DNA of 21,516 nucleotides from Basidiobolus meristosporus CBS 931.73 (lineage: Eukaryota; Basidiobolomycota; Basidiobolomycetes; Basidiobolales; Basidiobolaceae), in contig MCFE01000988.1 of assembly GCA_002104905.1 (NCBI GenBank), positions 1 through 21,516 of the forward strand, read 5' to 3'. The notes below the pieces were generated by a model. The model did not search any database. It saw nothing but the letters and a program-made list of their open reading frames with translations, and was not told the DNA's origin. Of the stretch, positions 1 through 7,703 are shown in pieces. The number at the start of each line of letters is the position of its first letter. The stretch's first letter is position 1. The position numbers were made by a program, and so were the translations under genes.

Positions 1-753
1 TTGAGCTAGGTGGCTTCCAAAAGCAATGTACATAGGACTCATCCAGGCCACAGTTCCAAAGTATTAGACAGAGGGTATGTCAATAACTTGAGGAATCACA
101 AGGTGAGCTTCAAGAGGAAGAATAGAGACCACAAGCAACAGCATTTAGATTGTGCCAGCACACCTTGCCGGATTCCTTACTATCCCTTGCTACCAGAGTG
201 CACTGGTGGATGTCAGTCCAGACTATTCCAACACCCTTCACAAGAGCACCCTTCATTGAGTCAACAGGTGTTGGGTCAATGTGCATGCTTCAGAGCAAAA
301 CCACCAGAGCTTACCAAATGCTCACTTAGACACAAGTCCATAGGAACAGGCCAAGTTGCGTCAACAAGGGCATCACAAAGAACTCAGCCAAGGGCCCTGC
401 AAGTGCATCAAATTGCATCTGCACATGCCATTACACCTAACCATCAGCAAGTTTCTTCTGGTGAACTGACTGATGATGATCCACATAAAGTGCTTCCACC
501 ACCCAAGCCTTTGGCAAATAAAAGAACTCATCAGCACGTAGAACTGCAGGCCAGCTCAGTTTCATCATCTGGAGCAACTCAGCACAACCAAGCTGCAGCA
601 TCTCACCCATCAACTAGGAGGCAAAATACTGACTACAAATACACAAGTAGCCAAGAGGAGAGTCATCAAGAAAGCAGTTTAGGTGTGCAAAGCAAATCAC
701 TACCAAAAGCTTCAGGAGTAATCCCTGTGAGAAAAAAACCTAGGAGAAGATGA
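1..753 (+). pseudogene. Harbinger-like element ORF2, 3' fragment, decayed
   Basis: This is the homologue of the C-terminal part of the 7704-8936 gene. Both end in the same basic tail (RKKPRRR, a probable nuclear localisation signal) after a Ser/Gln/Thr-rich, probably disordered region. Nearby shared words include SGELTDDD, STRRQN and DYKYTSSQ. In the frame matching the intact copy there is a stop in the first 40 bases. Indels near 260-330 then shift the frame, including about 18 extra bases and one lost base. The long open frame from about 10 to 753 is therefore a patched frame, not the ancestral one. The 18-nt segment at 75-92 begins GTATGT, ends AG and contains TAA. Confidence 0.75.
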
Positions 754-1467
754 CACAGTGGCATTGAATTGCTATTAGTTGTCATGATCCAAACTACGCA
801 TGTTTTTTTGCAATCCATACCAAGCCATTGCAAATCAGTAATCACTAAATTTTTGATATAAGCAATATCAAGGTCATCTCACGTTTGAGACAGGACCCCT
901 ATAAATACACACCCAGCATATGTATAAATCATCTGTGGCACCAGTGCAGCCATTTGATCTGATTTGCACATATATGACCAGTTGTGTGCTAACTAAGACA
1001 CCGTATGCAATCACCAGGATCAGGGATTTACTTGCTCAATGGGCAAAATGGGATTTTTGATGGCAATTTAGGTGGCTTGTGTATTGGTCAAAGAGCCAAT
1101 TGGAGGTTGACAGCTTTGGGATACTTTTGGACCAATTAATCACTTAGGTACCATCCAATTGGAGTGATGGTAATCAAAACAGTAAGTATCAGTGTAGTTT
1201 ACAGTGTAATACACTTTTTTTTTCCATTTACATCAAAAAAACACATTTAAATACCAGATTTTACCTACCATGATAGTGGTATCCAATTGCGCACATGATG
1301 TAAGCATTACAAGTCGGCATGATCAATTGTTCCAACCTCATTGGTCAGATCAAGCCAAAGTGTGCAAGATTGTCCCTTATGGAGCAAAATATCCAAGAGC
1401 AATCTTGCCTACTGGTAGCTACAATATTGCACCCTATCATTCTTAGAGACCACAGATCTTGCCACGC
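754..1467 (+). other. Noncoding right arm of Harbinger-like copy 1
   Basis: No convincing gene here. It aligns with 8,937-9,640 of the complete copy and shares a TATA-like CCTATAAATA (near 898-907), the short inverted repeat TTGATAT...ATATCAA, and CCAAT-containing words around 1090-1165. Small open frames (for example 1319-1561) are not conserved in copy 2 and are not called as genes. Confidence 0.65.
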
Positions 1468-1810
1468 TGTGGTGGTGTATAGGTCCAAGGGAGAGATACA
1501 TCCAACACTTCTCAGGTGTTTTGTGTGTGGGGTGTTCACTGGGTGCAATAACCTCTGGTAAAAGCTTGCTAGGAATACTTGGGTTCTGTCTCTAATCTAA
1601 TGTGAAGGGGAATAAAGCCACAAGCTTGTCAAGGGAAAACTATTGAGCTACAATCCCCAACTTGGTGTGATAGTCAACCGGCTTATGGGATAGTACTGAT
1701 TGGGTAAGACAAATGGGATAAAACTAAAATAAGTGTAGTAGAGATATTGCAAAGTAGAAAATAAGGGAATAAGCACATCTGTCAGTGGGTGTCACTGTCA
1801 CCCCACTACA
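1468..1810 (+). repeat. Solo LTR (343 bp), LTR family A
   Basis: It starts TGTGGTGGTGTA and ends CACCCCACTACA, giving the imperfect TG...CA inverted termini of a retrotransposon LTR. It aligns at both ends with 11564-12612 and at its 5' part with 20595 onward, but lacks about 700 bp from the middle of those copies. Flanking bases are ACGC (1464-1467) and ATGC (1811-1814). These could be a 4-bp target duplication that differs by one CpG-to-TpG change. No internal retrotransposon sequence accompanies it, so it is a solo LTR lying within the Harbinger right arm. Confidence 0.7.
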
Positions 1811-1843
1811 ATGCACCCTGGCATAGTACAATGGAACAAGTCT
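1811..1843 (+). repeat. Right terminal inverted repeat of Harbinger-like copy 1
   Basis: The last 15 bases, CAATGGAACAAGTCT, are identical to the right terminus at 9665-9679 and are the reverse complement of the left terminus at 6277-6291. The preceding GGCA...GTA corresponds to GGCACGGTA in copy 2. The next bases are AAT, the reverse complement of the ATT duplication around the complete copy. Confidence 0.75.
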
Positions 1844-2236
1844 AATGGAGTCACTGAGCAATTTAATGGATTCTTTGGAAAAATGCTGACCAAGTGTGCA
1901 AATGGAGCTGTCAGTGGATGGGATGAGTATATAGACCAAGCTCCTTTTGCCTGCAGAGTTAGTGTACACAACACCACCCAACAATTACCATTTTATTTAG
2001 TGTATGGATATGAACCAAGGATTTCAGGAGATCTCACACAACCAAAGCTTACAGACAACCTAGAAGCTGAGCTCAGTCAGCCATGTAGGCACCCACAGCT
2101 GGACCAAGGATGTCAAGAGGCACAGGCCAAAGTATCTCAAAGTGCAGAAAAGATGAAGCAGAGATTTGATAAGACTATATCACCAGAAGCATTCACAGCT
2201 GGGAGCTATTTATTGCTGAGAAACAGTGTCAACTAG
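1844..2236 (+). pseudogene. Ty3/Gypsy integrase fragment
   Basis: Translation gives the C-terminal part of a retroviral-type integrase core. It contains NGVTEQFNG with the last catalytic glutamate of the D,D-35-E triad, then FGKMLTK, WDEYIDQAPFACR, HNTTQQLPFYLVYGYEPR and a Lys/Gln-rich linker up to FDKTISPEAF. It closely parallels 14480-14850. The N-terminal half of the core is missing because Harbinger copy 1 abuts it. It ends with two stops shortly after GSYLLLRN, so the C-terminal part is also lost. Non-functional remnant. Confidence 0.85.
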
Positions 2237-2690
2237 TAGACGTAATCTTCAGAATAGATTAAGTAAATTAGGGCTTATAACATGTTGCAATTTGGGAAGT
2301 GTTTTGTGTATCAAGAACTTATAAAGAAGTAATGATATCAGCTACACAGTTTTTAATTCATAAAGTAGAACAGTGTTTATTCCTGTGTAGAGATGAAGCA
2401 ACTCCAACACTAAGTAGGGAGAGTTTCTCAGCATTCAGGAGCATTTTGCATCAGTTTCATGACTAGTACATAATGTTTGGTAAAAGTGCTGATTTGATCT
2501 GTTCTATAGGGGAGTAATCATAGCATCATAGATTGGAGAGAAAGTGGCAAAATTAGGGCTGTAAGTCAGTCTTACATTGACTAAGACTAGTCCAGAATTA
2601 CTAGTAAATTTCAGCTGCTGAATGATACCAAATTGTCCAATATTTCAATAGATAATGCACTTCAATGAGTCATCAGCCACAGCCTACATT
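2237..2690. other. Repeat debris; inverted match to the second ORF A region
   Basis: No gene is supported. About 2448-2620 is the reverse complement of about 17737-17895. Shared words include CTGGACTAG, TTTTGCCACTTTCTCTC and TTTTACCAAACATTATGTAC. This is therefore a fragment of the ORF A-associated repeat in opposite orientation. I see no recognisable match for 2237-2440. Confidence 0.5.
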
Positions 2691-3700
2691 AGGAAAAACA
2701 ATTAGTCAACACTTGAGCTGGCAAAATGCATATAAGGAGCTACTAGAACCTCAATAGAAGCATTTGAAATGTAAGTAAGCACAATACTTGCCAAACTTTG
2801 CATCCCTGTACAGCTCTTATGCAAAGACTTGTAACAAAAGTCCCTATAGTGACAACATATTACCCACATTGATTCTGATGTACTCTGGGTTGATATTGTG
2901 TCTGAATCCCACTTGAATAAATACATATCTGGTTTGCTTGGTCCTTGCATTTATATTGTTGCAGATATGCATGAGTATTGACTGGAGCTTGTGAGAAGTA
3001 TATTGGATAGTAGATACCCAGCAAAATAATACTAATTCTCTTAAGTTTCTCCAGTATCTCAAGAATGTAATCTGGCCTAAAGTACCCCATTTCAACCTGG
3101 TTATTGACAAAAGGCCAATACCAGTGAGGAGTTGTAATGAACCCAGGAAAAGGTTTTTACTCCGGCAGATTCCCACTATCATTAGTATCTCTGGCTTAAA
3201 TGAATTTCATTTTCTGGCTGATGACCTATAGCTTGCCAGTGTTGCTCCAATTGCAAGCTAACTTCTGTATGCTATTTTTGAGGGCAGATGATACACTTGG
3301 TATTGGTGTCTGGGTAATAATATCAAGTGTAAGTTATGAAATAAATTCCCAGCATACTCTACATGCAAAAGCAATGACATCCAGTGCACCCAGAAGAGCC
3401 AGCTATCTAGCTGATGGCTGGAGTATCTCCAATGCAGATAATAGTATAGGCTCTAACATCACAGACATTTACTAGAATCCTACTGGAAAGTATACAATAT
3501 TCCTCCATCAATGGATACAGCTAGCTATCCAGGTTGGACAGCAATTTAAGCCTGGATATCAGGAAGTCTACTTTAGATTTCTTCACAAATACAATAAGAT
3601 TGACAGCAGATGAGGTTGATGAGATTCAATGTTCAGTAGTATTAGATGGCAGAGTACCTTTTCAGTGAGAATCCACCAGGTGCTAAGTCAATGGGATTGT
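2690..3700 (-). pseudogene. CACTA-like Tnp2-type transposase relic 1
   Basis: On the minus strand, in several frames, it keeps the family order. Near 3560-3440 is a YLYPLM-like segment, then ICIGDTPAIS, the Tnp2 signature block before the cysteine-containing knuckle. Next come a GICRSKN segment, IGLLSITRLKWG near 3100 (equivalent to the IPIL.TKLYMGHF block of other copies), and CKDQANQICIYSSG near 2940. Stops and frameshifts are frequent and the DUF4218-like C-terminal part is absent. It resembles 9683-10180, 15110-16600 and 18350-19290. A functional product is excluded. Confidence 0.6.
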
Positions 3701-3764
3701 CATTCATATCTACCTGAAGGCCCTGACTTTTTAGTTGTACTGTACTATTGTCATCTAATATATT

Positions 3765-4185
3765 AGACTTGTTCCGTTGAATAGTGCCACATTGAGCCAT
3801 GAGTGCCAAATGATGCCATAGTGTGCCAGGGAGGCCAAGTGAGCCTACATTTGGTCACAGAGTGTGGAACATAGATCTGTATCTTCACGCAAAGCAGCCC
3901 CTGTGTTTCACTCATTGTGATTGAGTAAATCCATTTTTTGATGTTTTTTTGTGGATCAATATTGTGCAGGATGTGCAAGAGCACTAAAGAATTGAAGATG
4001 TACATCTGGTACTCAATACCCATGGCACTCTGAATCTAGCACCTGTGGCTTGTAACATGTCACAAAAATGCATGGCACTATCTTGGTCCACTGGTACTAT
4101 CTGGCACTATAAGTGCTTTGTACTGATATTACTTTAGGGCTAATATTTAAATATAGTGCCAGATAGCACCAGTGGACCAAGATCT
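3765..4185. mobile_element. Harbinger-derived MITE-like element (421 bp)
   Basis: The left end AGACTTGTTCCGTTG differs from the complete element's left terminus (AGACTTGTTCCATTG) at one base. It is followed by the same type of subterminal TAGTGCCA and TGCCA motifs. The right end ...CAGTGGACCAAGATCT is a diverged inverted version. ATT occurs immediately outside both ends (3762-3764 and 4186-4188), the same 3-bp flank as the complete element. No transposase coding is present. The 86-codon minus-strand open frame here resembles nothing. The diverged right end makes the boundary less certain. Confidence 0.55.
4080..4183. repeat. 104-bp fold-back with 32-nt near-perfect arms
   Basis: Arm 4080-4111 starts ATCTTGGTCCACTGG and arm 4152-4183 is its reverse complement with one mismatch (GGTACT versus GGTGCT). 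The spacer is about 40 nt. Both arms contain TGGCACTAT, the motif repeated near the left end of the complete Harbinger-like element. It may be a tiny nested MITE or an inverted duplication of an element end. Confidence 0.8.
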
Positions 4186-4246
4186 ATTGATAGGCTCAGC
4201 ACAAAACTGATCAATATGATAATAAATATACATAACTTCAAAATTC

Positions 4247-5460
4247 ATGCAGCAGATTATAACACCAGTAAGGGACAAGCAGGCAGAAACAGATACACAT
4301 ATGCAGCATTCATCAAGGAAAAGATGTAGTCTAACACAAAAAGCACTCAGTCACAGTAGCAGTGAAGGACCTGACAGTGATAAGAGCCTGCAGCTTTCAA
4401 TGGTACCTGTCACAAGTAGGGCCCAGTAGTCTCAAGCAAGTGGCTGAGAAATGTCCAGCTGCTGGGAGAGTGCTAGCAAAGAACAAGCAAGCAAAAACTT
4501 ATGCATCAGTGCAGTATTGATTAAGGAGAAAATATAGTACAATACAAGAAGCACTCAGTCACAGTAGCAGTGAAATACTTGGTGGTGATAAAGGCAAAGG
4601 TAATGAGAGAAAAGTGTACACAAGCCAGAGAGAGGTAAGCGCAAGAGAAAAGCTGCTGTTCACACTGATTAACACTGTCAGCCTAGAACTGGCTGAATTC
4701 TGTAATACCAACAAAGAATTACCAAGTAGAAAGCATCTGATTTCCAAGGTGTTGTAAGCTCAGCCATCTGAACAACACTTCAGGGAGGTATATGTGCTTT
4801 GAGAGAAAGGCAACTTGTCTACCTCTGGCTCTATGTCCTGCATTGTAGGGGGAGTGGAGTTCCCACTGACTGACAGAGCAACAACATCAAGAACTCAAGA
4901 GACTCTTATAATGCTGACAGTGGAATCTTGTAATAGTAATAGGCACACCAAGAGGTTGCAGTGCCTCTTTATATACAGTGCTCAACAAAATGCAGCTGAA
5001 AATTGATAGGATTTTTGCGCAAACAAGGAGATGGGGTGCTTGAGCTTGCAGTACTGGCCAAAGGTCAGATTATATAGGAACCAGCAAATCAACAGTGGCA
5101 TAAATCTATAAGGTTCTCAGATAAGTCCTGGAAAGAGGCTTTACAACATATATTCTGATTGAATGGTGGATTGTTGGGAGGTTACTTGTTGAGTGTGGGG
5201 TTGGGGGTAATCTTTGTGTTGTTCAGTGGAACCTCTTTAGGTCATTACAATTGTTAATGGAGTAACAACTGAAGATTGAACAAAGATATGCCAATATTAG
5301 TGCATGAGAAGTAAGAGAAATAGGTCGGTCTGTAAATAAGGTGTGTGGAAACGGAGTCAATAGCTTACAGTTGTATACAATTGTAGGAGGTGTTTCATTG
5401 TTCAGGGTCAGAAAGTGAGAGAATTACCCAAGAACCAAACAAAAGCCACTAATTTATCAT
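4247..5460 (+). pseudogene. ORF A relic, copy 1 (unrecognised coding repeat)
   Basis: I do not recognise this family. It aligns with about 17380-18340. Shared peptide features in shifting frames are DKQAE, ALSHSSSEGPD.DK, and later LELAVLAKGQ (near 5045) matching LDLAVLAKGQ (near 17970), plus a conserved end near 5440-5480 matching 18310-18340. The N-terminal part seen at 16976-17380 is missing here, replaced by the MITE-like element. It is convergent with the minus-strand Tnp2 relic that starts immediately downstream. The same tail-to-tail arrangement recurs at 16976-19290, so the pair probably belonged to one element. Many stops and frameshifts are present. Confidence 0.45.
4270..4610 (+). 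repeat. Two-unit tandem repeat (about 205 bp) in ORF A
   Basis: GACAAGCAGGCAGAAAC near 4275 recurs diverged as AACAAGCAAGCAAAAAC near 4482, and AGCACTCAGTCACAGTAGCAG near 4343 recurs near 4550. The same two-unit spacing, about 200 bp, is present in the other copy (near 17398 and 17600). The duplication therefore predates the spread of the repeat. Confidence 0.6.
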
Positions 5461-5469
5461 TGTGAGGAC

Positions 5470-6276
5470 AAATACTAACTAGTCTTTGAAAAATTGGGAG
5501 TCAATTATTTTTATGGTCCTTGCACAGTGTCCCAACCAGATCAGTACGCCATAGTCAAAGGTTTTGGTTTTTGACAGTCTTCTAATTGCATGATCCCATC
5601 TATTTCTCATAGGGTGTATAATGCTAGCATAGTAACTCACCAAATGCAATTTCCTTTTGCTAACTCCCCTAGAAACATTTATATATAGCATCATAGAGTT
5701 ATCACAGCTTTTTTGCTTACCCATCACTACTGTGGGCATTCCATTTATTGATTAAATTAAACAAAACTGACCCCCTGCTTACTAACCTTTGCACATGTGC
5801 ACACCAGCTGCAATTGACACACTTCCATCACTGCAACTTGCTGCTTTTGAGTGTGATACTTATAAAGTTGCCTTACACCTTTTAGTTCTGATACCATATA
5901 CATATTGGAAGCATATGCTTGGTTGCTGCCACTTTTCCATGAATACCTCTTGAGAATACTCAAAATACTTTTTGGCACTGAGCCAATATGCTCCTTATTC
6001 CTGATGAGTCCCAGTTCCCCTTATGGGTACACTCTGGTTCTTGTTTGAATGAATTCTATTTTAGATGGTAAGAAAAATTGGCTTGCACTTAATAGAAAGT
6101 CTGGCATACCTTGGTAAAGTTGTAAGATGGAGTAGAAAATGAATGTATTAGCAGCACGGACTTATGCATTTAGCTTTATACTTGTAGTATAGCTGCTCAA
6201 GTCCCATCACAAGCTCCATGCATAAAAGCTGTAAATGTATATAGCTGGCATTGGGACTTGCTGCTGGATATATATT
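5470..6276 (-). pseudogene. CACTA-like Tnp2-type transposase relic 2, C-terminal part
   Basis: This is the minus-strand continuation of the relic whose N-terminal part lies at 9683-10180; the Harbinger-like element 6277-9679 sits between them. Next to the junction it encodes LCMELVMGLEQLYYKYKAK, matching LCKEFVAGSEWLYHKHKA in relic 3 (15110-16600). It then jumps past the GPCFTF.EFPME..CG block, which is deleted here, to a Lys-rich tail matching 16140-16560. Shared words are NS.KQE.ECT.KG and QKV...S..IHG. Stops are frequent. The far end near 5480-5600 aligns with 18350-18470. Confidence 0.6.
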
Positions 6277-6372
6277 AGACTTGTTCCATTGGATAGTGCC
6301 ACATAGTGCCAGCCTGTTTATGGTGGCAGATTGATCTGGCACTCTATGGCACTATCTGGCACTATAATTTCT
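6277..6372. repeat. Left terminal inverted repeat and subterminal TAGTGCCA array
   Basis: After the 15-bp terminus come TAGTGCCA at 6294-6301 and 6304-6311, then the inverse TGGCACT at 6337-6343 and TGGCACTA at 6347-6354 and 6357-6364. Such clustered short repeats next to a terminus are typical candidate transposase-binding sites. The same words occur in the MITE-like element at 3765-4185 and, more diverged, in the right arm near 9530-9580. Confidence 0.65.
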
Positions 6373-6459
6373 ACCATGATGCCTGTGGTATAATACAGCT
6401 ACTGGTAATTTTACTCAACCTTACTTATGTTGCTCAGAATAGTGCTTTCCTTGCTTTAT

Positions 6460-7386
6460 TTACTCTTCATAATGCTCCAGACACATTTCTCTCAGTGGAT
6501 GTCTTCTTGTATGAACATACTGTGCATTAATAAGTATCTTAACTATTTTACCTATTCTGCTGTTTTCTCCTATATATGACTTTCCTCAGTATTTACCTGC
6601 CAATATGCTGAATCTCTTGAGATATCCAAATGTGTGCTCTACCCTTACTCTGAAATGATTAAATATCTCATTGTAGAGCTTCTGCTTCCTGCTAAGTACA
6701 CCATTCCTTGGCTTCCTATAAGCTGTAATACATCCTAATCTCTGACAATCCTCTCCTATATAGGCTAAGTCTGCCATGCATTTCTCCCCTCTACTGAATT
6801 CAGGATGATTCTCTACCCAGAGTGCTTTGTCATGCCTACTTCCAGCAAATGGCCCACTAAACCAGATGATGTTACCCTCAATGTCAGACAGTGCTTGAAA
6901 CTTCACACAGTGTGCCTTGTACTTGCCAGAATAAAAGTGCCTCTGCCCTCTAGAAAGTCTGTTAATCCTCACTGGGAAGGTATCCAAAATACTCCTGATA
7001 TGGAACCTGTTGCTGCACACTCTGGGATATGGAAGTCTATTGGAGCTTCTGAACCTAGTATTCCAAGCTTGCTCTAAGTCATTCATGCCCTCTGCAAGGT
7101 GGTTCTCCATTGCTGTCAGCTGGGAATGAAAGCTTCTAGGACTTCTGTTGCCATGGATGGTGGGATGAAACCTGGTAGGGCAATAGTTCTTGTAATAGCA
7201 GAGAAGCTTGACAAGGGATCTCCTTGAGTAGATTGGGGTTGATGGTCCACAGTACTTGGAATAGATCTCCTCTAGTGTGTCAAAAGGAAATCCAGTGGTA
7301 GTGATGGGATTGATGAGAAAAGACCATTCAGATGAGTAAGTCATATTAAAATTGGTGGATGATTGTATAAAGGCAGTTTGAATCAA
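6460..7386 (-). pseudogene. PIF/Harbinger-type DDE transposase (DDE_Tnp_4 superfamily), one in-frame TGA
   Basis: Cut-and-paste transposase. Counting from the TTG at 7386 (first in-frame ATG at 7342-7344), the hallmarks are LDTFPVRI with the first catalytic Asp (135), QRHFYSGKYKAHCVKFQ, GSRHDKALW (185-186), ADLAYIG with the second Asp (206), and RVRVEHTFGYLKRF with the catalytic Glu (250). A TGA at 6586-6588 follows ILAGKY. The same frame then stays open for 41 codons to a TAA at 6460-6462 and ends PLREMCLEHYEE. TGA where CGA (Arg) would fit suggests a CpG deamination. Alternatively the TGA lies in a 27-nt GTAAAT...AG segment (6596-6570) whose removal keeps the frame. No upstream ATG is visible, so an upstream exon is possible. 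Confidence 0.85.
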
Positions 7387-7703
7387 TTTGGCGCAATCCT
7401 CCTTATTTATCTGATTCTTAATACATTATGGTTAAATCTCCATCAATTGCCATGTATCCCATCATTATGTTGCAAAAATCATCCGCAAACAATGCCTTGG
7501 TACTTTCATTGATGCTTTAATCATAGGTCTATAATCAAATAGGAAATCTGCAATTGATGTGATCTGATCCATGTCAACGCAATCCAAGATGCATCATGCA
7601 TAATACATGGAAAATTCAACAATCACATTAGTTTTCATATATATTTCATATAAGACCAGGTTGATGCCAATATACTGCTGTATAAGTATCCAAATCTGTT
7701 GCT
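7387..7703. promoter_or_regulatory. Divergent intergenic region between transposase and ORF2
   Basis: This 317-bp gap separates the two divergent genes and presumably holds both promoters. It is AT-rich, with TATA-like stretches near 7636-7655 ahead of the ORF2 ATG. No coding signal is visible. The promoter role is inferred from gene orientation only. Confidence 0.4.

Larger units (their letters stand above)
1..1843 (+). mobile_element. Harbinger-like DNA transposon, copy 1 (right half, runs off window start)
   Basis: This stretch aligns along its length with 8,200-9,679 of the complete element further right. The shared order is the ORF2 C-terminal coding part, a roughly 700-bp noncoding right arm, and the same terminus ending in CAATGGAACAAGTCT at 1829-1843. 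The left end and transposase would lie outside the window. It is split by a solo LTR at 1468-1810. The right flank begins AAT inside a Gypsy integrase reading frame, so the element inserted into Gypsy pol. It is older than the 6277-9679 copy because almost all CpG sites are lost and its reading frame is broken. Confidence 0.8.

Noticed and set aside
1319-1561. 80-codon open frame spanning the Harbinger arm and the LTR
   Set aside because: It crosses an insertion boundary and has no counterpart in copy 2.
3763-4023. 86-codon minus-strand open frame in the MITE-like element
   Set aside because: No family motifs; it begins in the terminal repeat and looks like chance.
6805-7077. Plus-strand 90-codon open frame
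   Set aside because: It is antisense to the DDE transposase, which has clear motifs in its own frame.
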